This document shows, in pieces, positions 36,508-45,367 of a stretch of 64,000 nucleotides of DNA. Source of the DNA: Legionella sp. 515359 (GTDB taxonomy: Bacteria > Pseudomonadota > Gammaproteobacteria > Legionellales > Legionellaceae); assembly GCA_025941565.1 (NCBI GenBank), contig JAPCYN010000002.1, positions 1-64,000 of the forward strand, read 5' to 3'. A model generated the notes under the pieces. The model had not been told where the DNA came from. It searched no databases and saw nothing but the letters and a program-made list of their open reading frames with translations. The position numbers and the translations under genes are program-made. The stretch's first letter is position 1, and each line of letters opens with the position of its first letter.

Positions 36508-38019
36508 TTATTGAGACTGAGTGAGTTCCATTGCTGTGTGGATGTCCATTTTAGTGATCAAAGAAAAAACATGATCCATGTCCTGGGTTGAAATGGTATT
36601 CTTCAAAAACTTCATGCAATGATAGGTCAAAATAAGTGCTTCTAATGCCAAGCCAGGTTCCCAGGTCATTAATTGATGTCGGTCGATCAACTCGAGAATA
36701 AACGTCAAATAGGGTTTTAAAATGGATTGTTCATTTGCATCAAGTAATGATTCGCATATAGCCATGTAGGATAATAATTTTACCTTGTTGCTTATTGAGT
36801 CTTTATGCAGCAGTTCAAGTTGATGGATGGGTATTTTTTGTTTTTTCTTATTGAATTGAGCGATGATTTCTTTTATTTCGTGCAGTTGCTTTTGTTCGAT
36901 TACAGACAAGGTTCTCTCACTATCCGTGCTATTGGGAATTTTCTTCGCCATGAGGCGGTCAAGTTGCGCTACGTAGTTTTCGCTAAGAAAAGCGGTATTG
37001 TCATTAAATCTTAATTGTTCAATGCCAGGAATTCTATTTATAAAATGAATCAACTCAAGCTTGGTTATTTCATATGCCTGGCTAAATTTCCCATCGAGTT
37101 TGTTCAAGGCATTAAGGCTAATCAAATTTAAATCAAACCAAAAAGGTTCTTGGGGAATTATTTCCTCTGCAGTTGCTACTATCTCCATCAAATTCCCTGT
37201 ATTTTGAACTTTTTTAATGCGCTCCAGATTGAAATATTCAGGGGGATTAACAAGGGTCAATCCCTTTTCATTAAAAGGAATTTTTGTCACCCCGCTCCAG
37301 GCTGCAACACGATTTATATAATACGCATAAGGATCAGACAGGTCTTTTGCCATTAATTCTCGAGCGGATTGAGTGAGAATCAGTAAGGCCGGCTCTAAAT
37401 TGATATTTGATTCTTTTTGTTGATTTGAGTTCTGAAACTCCGTAATTGACTTTTCTTGAGCGGCAGCTGAAGTTGTAACTCCATCAGCGGATTCTATTTT
37501 TTTTTGCAAATTTGAAAAAAGATCAATATTAACGCCACGAGCAAGCAGCTCACTCTCAAGTGTTTTTAATGTGTTAATGGCAGGATGGCGAAACTCTTCA
37601 TCTTCTGTAATCAATTTTATCTGCGTTAAATGATCCAGCGAGTGAGCCGCATACCAGTTTAGCGATTCAATTTTTGCTTTGAGACGTCCTTGCGGATAGG
37701 CATCTTCCCAGAAATTTACAATAAAATCCAAAAGAAACGTTAAACCCGCTGTCAGGCCTCTCAATTGGTATTGCTCAAATAGACCATAAGCCAGGTAAGA
37801 AGCGATTTGTACGTCTTTGGTATAATAAGTCAGTAACTCAATCGAATTATCAATAACGGCTTGCCAATCAACTTCTGATGATTGGCCAACCCTTGACAGT
37901 TTTTGAATTTCATTGCGAATGAGGGTGTATTGAGAAAACTCATAACATTGTTGACCTACTTTGTTGAGTCCAGGTATAGATTGTGTTCCCAGTTTATTAA
38001 GGGCGTCAATTTTAAACAT
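36508..38019 (-). CDS. tssA: T6SS cap/assembly protein TssA
   Basis: This is a 503-residue T6SS protein with an ImpA-type N-terminal domain at roughly residues 10-140 (PGLNKVGQQCYEF, LLDFIVNFWEDAYPQGRLKAKI). The DAYPxG segment is the signature of TssA proteins. TssA helps assemble the baseplate and the contractile tail. The ATG at 38019 is preferred because it overlaps the tssM stop by a few bases (ATGTTTAA). The frame open upstream of it runs inside tssM and is not TssA-like. It is the last tss gene of this half-operon. Confidence 0.88.
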   Translation of the reverse strand: MFKIDALNKLGTQSIPGLNKVGQQCYEFSQYTLIRNEIQKLSRVGQSSEVDWQAVIDNSIELLTYYTKDVQIASYLAYGLFEQYQLRGLTAGLTFLLDFIVNFWEDAYPQGRLKAKIESLNWYAAHSLDHLTQIKLITEDEEFRHPAINTLKTLESELLARGVNIDLFSNLQKKIESADGVTTSAAAQEKSITEFQNSNQQKESNINLEPALLILTQSARELMAKDLSDPYAYYINRVAAWSGVTKIPFNEKGLTLVNPPEYFNLERIKKVQNTGNLMEIVATAEEIIPQEPFWFDLNLISLNALNKLDGKFSQAYEITKLELIHFINRIPGIEQLRFNDNTAFLSENYVAQLDRLMAKKIPNSTDSERTLSVIEQKQLHEIKEIIAQFNKKKQKIPIHQLELLHKDSISNKVKLLSYMAICESLLDANEQSILKPYLTFILELIDRHQLMTWEPGLALEALILTYHCMKFLKNTISTQDMDHVFSLITKMDIHTAMELTQSQ

Positions 38020-41000
38020 CGTATTCGCCCTGAGCCCAACAGTCAGTAATGGTTCTTGGAAGCTTGGATACCTGCGAAAGATTTTGTTGTGCCATCTTGT
38101 AATCTTTTTGTGCCGCAAAGTATTTATCAATTTGCCACATGATATCGTGACCGCCTTTTATGTAATAGCTAATGCGAATTTTATCAATTTTATGCGCCTG
38201 TAAAAATTTTGCATGCTCAGGGAAGTTATGAGGATAAAAATCTTTTACACCCGTATCAAAATCTTGTAAAAATCGCAAAAATCCTTCATCTCCTGGATAT
38301 GAAACGACTAATTTGGCTCCAGGGAAGAAAAGAGAAATTTCGGTTGGGCCACAACTATCCAATTGCCAATGCGTCATTTTTTGCAACGAGGGGTAGTTAT
38401 AGTTTTCTAAAGTATATTCCTTTTCCTTACATTCTATATGTAGCACTGTTTTATAAGGAAGCGCCGTGGCTTTTACATCAAGGTTTGTAGGTTGTGCATG
38501 AATCATTAAATTAACGGGAGAGCGTTCCTCGGGTTTTTGTTTTATATGACTTAACGCTTCCAGATCCCCATTGATTCTCATTCCAAATGTTAACAGCTGA
38601 TAATACTGTTCCTTGAAAGGAAATTCATGATTTAGAACGTATCTGGGGAGGAAATGAGTTCCTATTTGCTTGACGAAAGGAAGGGCATACTTGTCATTAA
38701 AAATCCAGACAAGGCCGCCTTTTGCAAACAAAGCCTGATTGAGTTCCTCACCACTTAAAGCAATTGTTCTGAGATACACTTCATCGAGCCACTTCTGCTG
38801 GATATAGCATGATGCAAAACGATTGGTATAGTCGATGTAATAATCCAATGGACCACGCATTAATGTCCAAAAAGGATTGGATGCGTCGAGCTGGTCATAG
38901 TGTTCAAGAGTGCGTCTCATATCCACTAAAGACTGATACGCCTGCATGACTACCGAAGATTGCCTGTCTACTTCAATTTGACTCAAATACAACTCTCTGG
39001 CATTCATATAAGCCTTAACTGATTGTACGTAAGGTTCCTTATACAGCTGCTTTAATAAATCCCGGTATTTCATATACGATTTTACCGCATTCACCTGGGT
39101 GTTGAAGTTTAATTTATGAGCAACACTGGGCGGTCGGTTATTGACATTATTGGGACTATCGTTGTTCCATTCAGAAGGTTTTTCCTGGAGTTTCTTCATC
39201 CACTCTGAAATCAGACCAGAAAGCTGCTTGAACTCTATTCCATTATCGCTATTATGGCTGTAAACCATCAGGTCGGAAAATTGTAGAATGAGTTGCACCC
39301 AATGAGGCTTCGCAAAGGGAAGGCTCCCCTGAAATTCTGATGCTAAATCCTGTAAGAAGGCATTATAAGGGCTAGTGGATTGCAGCATATCATTGAAGGT
39401 TTGATCCCATTCGTATTGAAAGGCCAGAGTTTTGGTCCCTTTATAGAAATTCAGTGCAAAATTTTTCCATACATTGAGGCGTGCTTCGGCATACCACAGT
39501 TCAAAGCTATTTTTGGGATTACTGATATCAATATAGAGTGGTAATGCATGATTAATCTGCACGAGCAGTGACTGAATGGCTTCAAATCCTGCTTGCGTAT
39601 AGGCGGGGGTAATGAGGTAATCTCTGACGATATTTGAGCCTATCCAAAAGCTGTTTAATCCAATTTCAGATACATTTTCTTGAGTATTCCCCCACTCAAG
39701 TAACCAACGTAAATCAGATGATAGGATATGTGATTGATCAAGCCAGAGGATTAACTTACCTGACTCACCGCGAAGCTGCTCTGAATTTGTATCCCAAATG
39801 ATATAATCTTTATATAAGGGGCCAAATGTATTCAAAAAACGCTCAGGTAATCGATTGTATCCCAAGTATTTTATTTCCGGGTCGGGCATTTGCATTAGCG
39901 TATTGGGGCTTACTCCACTCATTATTTTGGCCTGGATTAAATTAACTCGACTCACCATGTTCTGGACCAAATACGCTTTTTGCGTATCAGTAAGACCACC
40001 GTGGGTAAGCATTTGCTCCATTCGACCATCAAGAAGCGTTAAGATATATTTTTTAAAATTATCTACATATTGCTCACTGTAATAAGCGTATAATCGATTT
40101 AAGCCTCCTCGGTAAGGCAATATTTTAATTTGGAGTTGGTTTCTAAAGAGATCGAGCTGACTCATTAAAACATGGTAATCGCTAAACTGCAGTAAGTTTT
40201 GTTCCAATTGATTGGAGAAAGATTCCTTTTTGGGTAAAGGCTTTATTAATTCAACTAAACGATTCGATGTTGCATTATAGACATAGATTAGATAAGCCGC
40301 TGCAACAGCACTGGCAAGGTACCAAGCTCCTAAATACTCCCATCTTCGCTTATTTCGCTGTTTAATTTCAGCGTTGAGTAAGGACATGGGGCGGATGAGT
40401 GAAAGTTGAATTTGATCAATAAAATCATAATAAAAAACACTCTCTTCTGTGTCGTTACTTTGATATTCACCCAGCAAATACACCCCGTGCAGTACTGAGG
40501 GTTCTGTATACGGTGAAGGAGCAAAAAATAAATTGGTAAATTTCGAATAATTTTCTTCGAGTTGTCTCAAAGTTAATGGAAAGTTAAATACAGCCACGTC
40601 GATGGGTTTTTGAGCCTCAAATAAAACAATATCAATGACTTCATCAGCACGATTGCTTATGTAATTGAGGGGTTCTGTTGAAGTAGAGTCCTTTAGTGGA
40701 TTGGCAACAATATAACCCATGGCTTGACTCCACAAGTTATGAGGCATGAGTTCCACATACTCACGAAAACCAGTTAACTCATTACACTGGGTAATGCAAA
40801 AAAGGACTTGCTGGCGATAACCCGTTATGAGACTGACTTGATCAATTCTATCTTTCAATGTTCGAGCATGATGAGCAGTGTCGGACTTATCACCGCTTAA
40901 AAGTTTGGATGCGGGCAGCTCGATGACAATTTGATCAATTGGGGTTATGGTTTTCTTTTGAGTCTTAATGTGCTTAAGAAAATCCAGCCATTGTTTTTCT

Positions 41001-41503
41001 ACTTTTTTTGAAGTGTTTGATTCAAAAAGTTCTGCATCAACACACCATATGGCAAAATTATCGAGGACATAAACTTGATTACGCTGCAGCGCTTCGTCCT
41101 CCGCATCACCTACCATGAAATGAGTGTGTAGCTTCAACCCATTAGAAATGAGGATGGTTGTTTTACCAAAAAAAAGGATCCAGGGCATTTGCCAAAAACG
41201 TTTTGCTCCACCTGCGATATGATTTGTCTCTATATACTGAAGTGCATTTTCCAGAGTTAAGCGTAAACCTTCCGTCTCAATTTTTTCGCCAGCTTCTTTT
41301 GCTTTCGTAGCTTTTCTATTTTTATACCATTTTCTAATGGCCCAGGTAAGGCTATCGAGGATTATGAATCCCAAGAGCATTGCCAAGAAAATGAGTATCC
41401 CCACCCATATTGGATAATCGAGATGAAAGGTTATAAAGGTGGCATAAGCTCCCAAAATAACCACAAGCAAGATCCAAAAAATGATATGTCCTAATCGTCC
41501 CAT
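38012..41503 (-). CDS. tssM: T6SS membrane complex protein TssM (IcmF)
   Basis: This is a 1,163-residue inner-membrane protein of the TssJLM trans-envelope complex. Two N-terminal helices lie at about 7-27 and 32-54, and a third near 392-412. A large periplasmic region ends in a beta-rich TssJ-binding domain. The usual cytosolic Walker A loop of TssM (GxxxxGKT) is shortened here: MPWILFFGKTTILISNG (106-122) keeps GKTT but lacks the PPGSG residues before it. ATP binding is therefore doubtful. The gene starts 14 bases after tssL and overlaps tssA. Confidence 0.92.
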   Translation of the reverse strand: MGRLGHIIFWILLVVILGAYATFITFHLDYPIWVGILIFLAMLLGFIILDSLTWAIRKWYKNRKATKAKEAGEKIETEGLRLTLENALQYIETNHIAGGAKRFWQMPWILFFGKTTILISNGLKLHTHFMVGDAEDEALQRNQVYVLDNFAIWCVDAELFESNTSKKVEKQWLDFLKHIKTQKKTITPIDQIVIELPASKLLSGDKSDTAHHARTLKDRIDQVSLITGYRQQVLFCITQCNELTGFREYVELMPHNLWSQAMGYIVANPLKDSTSTEPLNYISNRADEVIDIVLFEAQKPIDVAVFNFPLTLRQLEENYSKFTNLFFAPSPYTEPSVLHGVYLLGEYQSNDTEESVFYYDFIDQIQLSLIRPMSLLNAEIKQRNKRRWEYLGAWYLASAVAAAYLIYVYNATSNRLVELIKPLPKKESFSNQLEQNLLQFSDYHVLMSQLDLFRNQLQIKILPYRGGLNRLYAYYSEQYVDNFKKYILTLLDGRMEQMLTHGGLTDTQKAYLVQNMVSRVNLIQAKIMSGVSPNTLMQMPDPEIKYLGYNRLPERFLNTFGPLYKDYIIWDTNSEQLRGESGKLILWLDQSHILSSDLRWLLEWGNTQENVSEIGLNSFWIGSNIVRDYLITPAYTQAGFEAIQSLLVQINHALPLYIDISNPKNSFELWYAEARLNVWKNFALNFYKGTKTLAFQYEWDQTFNDMLQSTSPYNAFLQDLASEFQGSLPFAKPHWVQLILQFSDLMVYSHNSDNGIEFKQLSGLISEWMKKLQEKPSEWNNDSPNNVNNRPPSVAHKLNFNTQVNAVKSYMKYRDLLKQLYKEPYVQSVKAYMNARELYLSQIEVDRQSSVVMQAYQSLVDMRRTLEHYDQLDASNPFWTLMRGPLDYYIDYTNRFASCYIQQKWLDEVYLRTIALSGEELNQALFAKGGLVWIFNDKYALPFVKQIGTHFLPRYVLNHEFPFKEQYYQLLTFGMRINGDLEALSHIKQKPEERSPVNLMIHAQPTNLDVKATALPYKTVLHIECKEKEYTLENYNYPSLQKMTHWQLDSCGPTEISLFFPGAKLVVSYPGDEGFLRFLQDFDTGVKDFYPHNFPEHAKFLQAHKIDKIRISYYIKGGHDIMWQIDKYFAAQKDYKMAQQNLSQVSKLPRTITDCWAQGEYDV

Positions 41504-41516
41504 TTGACTCTCTTGC

Positions 41517-42176
41517 TTATTTAATTAAATGTAAATAATTAGTAACTGTATTATTAATTACAAAATAAAAAAAGAAATAAATGATTAAAATCACCGGAAT
41601 AGGCAGCAACCACCAAAGTAAACTTCGATATTGATCCAATTTTTGGGGACTAACTTGTAAATTATCATTTTTATAAGCTATCGGGAATGCAACAAATTCG
41701 GAGGGATAATTTGCCATATTAAACCCATGACTCAATTGTTCTAATGCAAAATTTTTATATTTAAGTAAGTCAGGCTTATCAATTGGCTTATGATAAACCC
41801 CTTCAAATCCTAAAACCAAACATCGGTAATAAATTCGAACCAAGTCGTCTTGTTTACTCGGAATCTTGCTTAAGCGGGTAAAAAATTCTTCGCCAGCACT
41901 GGTCGTATTAAAATACTCAGCCTGTAACAATTTATCTTGCCACTGTCTCACACCGGCCCAATTCGATTTTTGTACTAATTCATCAATCCAGGCACAAACA
42001 GCAAATAATGCTGAATTTAAATTATGTTTATCAACCTCATTTTCTTTCAATTTAATTTCAACGATTAAAGAGGTTATTTTGCCTCTGAATTCATCATAAC
42101 TCACTGTGGCGAAGTGATTTGTATTTAAATCCCATACGTATTTAAATAAATCATAAAAAATAGCTTGAAGATTCAC
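41517..42176 (-). CDS. tssL: T6SS membrane complex protein TssL (DotU)
   Basis: This is a 219-residue C-tail-anchored inner-membrane protein. A cytosolic helical domain (ACAWIDELVQKSNW, FFTRLSKIPSKQDDLVRIYYRCLVLGFEG) is followed by one strong membrane helix near residues 187-211. The motif LGFEGxY and the length match the DotU/IcmH family. No C-terminal OmpA-like peptidoglycan-binding domain is present, so anchoring to the wall would need another protein. The gene is directly behind tssK (1-base gap). Confidence 0.92.
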   Translation of the reverse strand: MNLQAIFYDLFKYVWDLNTNHFATVSYDEFRGKITSLIVEIKLKENEVDKHNLNSALFAVCAWIDELVQKSNWAGVRQWQDKLLQAEYFNTTSAGEEFFTRLSKIPSKQDDLVRIYYRCLVLGFEGVYHKPIDKPDLLKYKNFALEQLSHGFNMANYPSEFVAFPIAYKNDNLQVSPQKLDQYRSLLWWLLPIPVILIIYFFFYFVINNTVTNYLHLIK

Positions 42177-42177
42177 C

Positions 42178-43566
42178 TTATCCTCCTACCGCGACAATAT
42201 CAATCAATATGTCTACTGGCGTTTTTCCAAGATAAAATGCAACCTTTCTTTCCATCTCGATTTTGGACCACATTACTGATTTATGGTCAATATGGTAATA
42301 AAGACAGTTCGCTCCTTTAGGCACACCTTCAGGAACCGAGAGAAGTCTGGAAATAGGTGCTCCGGGTAAGGCAAAGTCTATATAATTTTCAATTTCCGAA
42401 TATGCACATAACTTACCAAAATCTTTAATCATTTCAGCGATTTCTTCTTGATCATTTTGTGCATAAATAACCAAAAAGTAAGTTCTGTTTTTTTGAATAA
42501 AACTGGTGCCAAGATCCGCATAATAATGATTTTTTTCTTTAACCATACGACGAATTCGATCAGGATCTGCGGTAATGGTCATTAATAGCTTGTTCATTAA
42601 CGCCACAATTAAATTAAAACTTTTAGTTAAATCACTATGATCGTATACAGGGATTGCTGATATGCTGCCACTTCCACCCTCAAAAAAATTAATCTCAGTG
42701 GAATAAAAGCTTAATTCACCAATCATGTGTTGTAGAAGTCCATATACTTGCCATGGGTGAACCGTTTTTGCATTGAGATAATGTTCCATAACAGGAACAT
42801 TACGTAATAATGAACGTAAAGAAAATAAACGTCCGAAATTGCTTTTATCCCCTTGCGTGTTGTAGGAATCAAGCGGTTGTTTAAATTTTTCCAATTTGCT
42901 TGTTGTTTTGACTAAATCATTCAGAAGATGATTCATTGATGAATTAAGATTTTTGTGTGCTGCGATGCTGACACAAGAAGGAAAAAAATTGGGATCATAA
43001 AGAACTTCGTCTTTTGTTCGTCTCAGCTCAGCTACTTGGATAATCGAGTAATTATGAGTATTTTCAATTTCGAACTCCCAAAATAATTTCACAACGTAAA
43101 ACAAGGATCGAAGATGAGCTTGTGCCCCTTGATGATAGTAATCTGAAAGCTCATCACCTGCACTGCAACTAATGTAGCGAGTGCCCACACCACTTAAATT
43201 TTCCAGATTCTCTACCGGGGTTACATTGGCTACGTTTTTCGAAAGTTCTTTAACTCCGATATACGCTTTTAATGAATTCGTATTCTCTGGCCAATCTGAT
43301 GTAAATGAACGAGGTAAAAACTTGGCATTAACATCAATTTCTATAAATTCACCGGTGGGTAAAAAAAATGCCATTTTCTCCACATCGAAAATGCCACTCT
43401 TCAAGGATTTTTCATTCACTACCAATTCTGTAAAGCCCCAAAAGAAGGGGGTTATATAGCGTAAAGCCTGAGAGTGAATATAATGTTGATTGAGCTCAGT
43501 ATATTGAAAGTGTTGCGGCTGTAAAAAAAGTCCATGTTCCCAATCAATTGGTGTATTCCAAATCAT
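42178..43566 (-). CDS. tssK: T6SS baseplate protein TssK
   Basis: This 462-residue protein links the baseplate to the TssJLM membrane complex. The N-terminus has the family-typical WEHGLFLQPQHFQ (9-21), and a central GLLQHMIGEL is present. The C-terminus (YFLVIYAQND, ALPGAPISRLLSVPEGVP) matches the receptor-like domain of TssK. It has no membrane segment. It is flanked by tssJ (2-base gap) and tssL in the usual tssJKL order. Confidence 0.93.
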   Translation of the reverse strand: MIWNTPIDWEHGLFLQPQHFQYTELNQHYIHSQALRYITPFFWGFTELVVNEKSLKSGIFDVEKMAFFLPTGEFIEIDVNAKFLPRSFTSDWPENTNSLKAYIGVKELSKNVANVTPVENLENLSGVGTRYISCSAGDELSDYYHQGAQAHLRSLFYVVKLFWEFEIENTHNYSIIQVAELRRTKDEVLYDPNFFPSCVSIAAHKNLNSSMNHLLNDLVKTTSKLEKFKQPLDSYNTQGDKSNFGRLFSLRSLLRNVPVMEHYLNAKTVHPWQVYGLLQHMIGELSFYSTEINFFEGGSGSISAIPVYDHSDLTKSFNLIVALMNKLLMTITADPDRIRRMVKEKNHYYADLGTSFIQKNRTYFLVIYAQNDQEEIAEMIKDFGKLCAYSEIENYIDFALPGAPISRLLSVPEGVPKGANCLYYHIDHKSVMWSKIEMERKVAFYLGKTPVDILIDIVAVGG

Positions 43567-43568
43567 AT

Positions 43569-44183
43569 TTATTTATCCCAATATTTTTTTAAGGACTCAC
43601 GATTCTTCGCTTTCGCGATTTTTGTCGCTTTTGAAGAACTTTCAGTATAGTTAATTCCTTGTGACCCCAATTCAAGATAGATAGCAAGTCGCCCCATCTG
43701 TGTTGTTTTTTTCCAAAATGTAAGCGGATTCCATTTCTTAAATACTGGAATTTCATAGACACGAACTGCCCCGGAAGGGGTTAGATTGAAATATCCTGCA
43801 ACAACAACAACTTTTTTGACCCCAGCCATACGGGCTAGTGTAAAGGTTTGTTTCATTCCTGGTGCGATAAAGAAGGTTTGAATATGTACTTTCTTATTCG
43901 TTTGTACGGTATTATCTGCTTCAGTATCGCCATTAAGTAGCTGACTAATCCCTTCTGCGGTCACTATTTGATTTTGCACCTCTTCAATTTTCTCTACCTG
44001 GACCACCGCAAACTTTAAAGTATGCTTTCGATGATCATACTGATTCAAGTCCTGGCTGGCGACTGCACGGATAAGGATGGCATTATCCTGGTAGCTGCTT
44101 GCTAATTGAGGCTCTTTATCCTTTCCACCTGTCGTGCATCCGCCGATCATTAGAAAGAAGAGACAAAATATTATTCTTAGCAT
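43569..44183 (-). CDS. tssJ: T6SS outer-membrane lipoprotein TssJ
   Basis: This is a 204-residue lipoprotein with signal peptide and lipobox (MIGGC, Cys near residue 16). The mature beta-sandwich part contains VRVYEIPVF, the expected strand of TssJ, and FTLARMAGVKKVVVVAGYF. TssJ anchors TssM at the outer membrane. At 204 residues it is longer than typical TssJ (about 150-180). It starts the tssJKLMA half-operon, and the 360-base spacer before it must hold the promoter. Confidence 0.82.
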   Translation of the reverse strand: MLRIIFCLFFLMIGGCTTGGKDKEPQLASSYQDNAILIRAVASQDLNQYDHRKHTLKFAVVQVEKIEEVQNQIVTAEGISQLLNGDTEADNTVQTNKKVHIQTFFIAPGMKQTFTLARMAGVKKVVVVAGYFNLTPSGAVRVYEIPVFKKWNPLTFWKKTTQMGRLAIYLELGSQGINYTESSSKATKIAKAKNRESLKKYWDK

Positions 44184-44544
44184 GACGTTAATTTTATTAT
44201 CCTTAACATGATGTTAATAGTAACAAAATGAATATTTATTCCATGGTATCAGAACTCTTAAGGAAAACAATAGACCTTTTGCGTCCGCTTTTTAAAGCAC
44301 AAAATATTCCATTCTAATAAGCAAATTAAATTTCAGATGAAATCATTTTTTTAGGTAAAAATAAATATTCGAGAGCGTGCCTTTTATGAAACAAACCAGT
44401 GAATCCCTGAATTAATAAAACTCATTTAATTGGGCCAGTTATGTTCTAACTCTATACTATGTCTATGTTACTATGTCTATGTTTTTTTTATTTATTCTCT
44501 GCTAAGATTAGCTTTTTTAAAGGTAATTATAAAGGAATGATAAA
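44184..44544. other. Divergent promoter spacer with a 14-bp tandem repeat
   Basis: AT-rich bases separate tssJ from the plus-strand barrel protein. CTATGTCTATGTTA (44457-44470) is repeated almost exactly in the next 14 bases. It probably contains promoters in both directions. No gene is visible. Confidence 0.45.
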
Positions 44545-45363
44545 TTGTTTAGAAAAATAAATGGATTTATTTTAATGGTTTCCTGTTGCGGTTTAATGTT
44601 CTCTCCATCAGGTTTTACCAAAGCCTCTTCAGTAAAAAAGCATCCTGTATGGAAAGACCAGACTGAGAAATCGGTGAGCTGGCGTCCCGTTTTGACTCTT
44701 TCGGCAGCAGCGGCATTTAGCGACGATGTAGGTGCATCAGAGTTCATTCCAATTATCGACCCAATTGAAGACGAATTTTTTGATTATTCTGCTCATCAAT
44801 CCAATCAATCCAAATTTTTGTTCGGTGTCTTCCTTGGTGCAGAGTTTTTCTTAAATCCCTCATGGAACTTACAGTCAGGGTTTAGCTATTATCAACCTCT
44901 TTTGTTTCATTCTGAGGGTATTGTAACCCAAGGGTTAGATGACTTGTCTGCTGATTCGTTTCCTTATCAATATGATATTCAAGTGCGCCAGGTTTTATTT
45001 GAAAATAAGCTTCTCTATAACTGGATGGTTCAATCGCTACCTCTTCATCCATATGTTTCAGCAGGGATAGGTATTGGGATAAATTCTGCACGTAATTACC
45101 AGATAATTATTGCACCGGAATTCTCTACTTTTAGCAATCAATTTACCAACGACACGAATACTGATTTTTCTTATCGCGTTGGTTTGGGTGTGGATGTTGA
45201 TCTGACGAAGAGGATACGGCTGGGTGTTGGTTATCGATTTGCAGATTTTGGTAAAGTGGGGCTTGGAAACGCGTCCATTGATGATATTCCAACAGATAAC
45301 AATTTATCGCAATCCCATCTTTATACGAATGAAGTCATGGGGCAATTAACCTTTATCATGTAA
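44545..45363 (+). CDS. Outer-membrane beta-barrel protein
   Basis: This is a 272-residue protein with a signal peptide ending near residue 26. The remainder is alternating hydrophobic/polar strands, as in opacity/OmpW-like 8-stranded barrels: FLFGVFLGAEFFLNPSWNLQSG and VSAGIGIGINSARN, then YRVGLGVDVDLTKRIRLGVG and YRFADFGKVGLG at the end. The start is TTG, supported by AAAGGA 9 bases upstream. The frame contains ATG only at codon 11, inside the signal peptide. The gene is followed after 4 bases by a secreted repeat protein, and both lie between the two T6SS half-operons on the opposite strand. Confidence 0.8.
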   Translation: MFRKINGFILMVSCCGLMFSPSGFTKASSVKKHPVWKDQTEKSVSWRPVLTLSAAAAFSDDVGASEFIPIIDPIEDEFFDYSAHQSNQSKFLFGVFLGAEFFLNPSWNLQSGFSYYQPLLFHSEGIVTQGLDDLSADSFPYQYDIQVRQVLFENKLLYNWMVQSLPLHPYVSAGIGIGINSARNYQIIIAPEFSTFSNQFTNDTNTDFSYRVGLGVDVDLTKRIRLGVGYRFADFGKVGLGNASIDDIPTDNNLSQSHLYTNEVMGQLTFIM

Positions 45364-45367
45364 AAGG

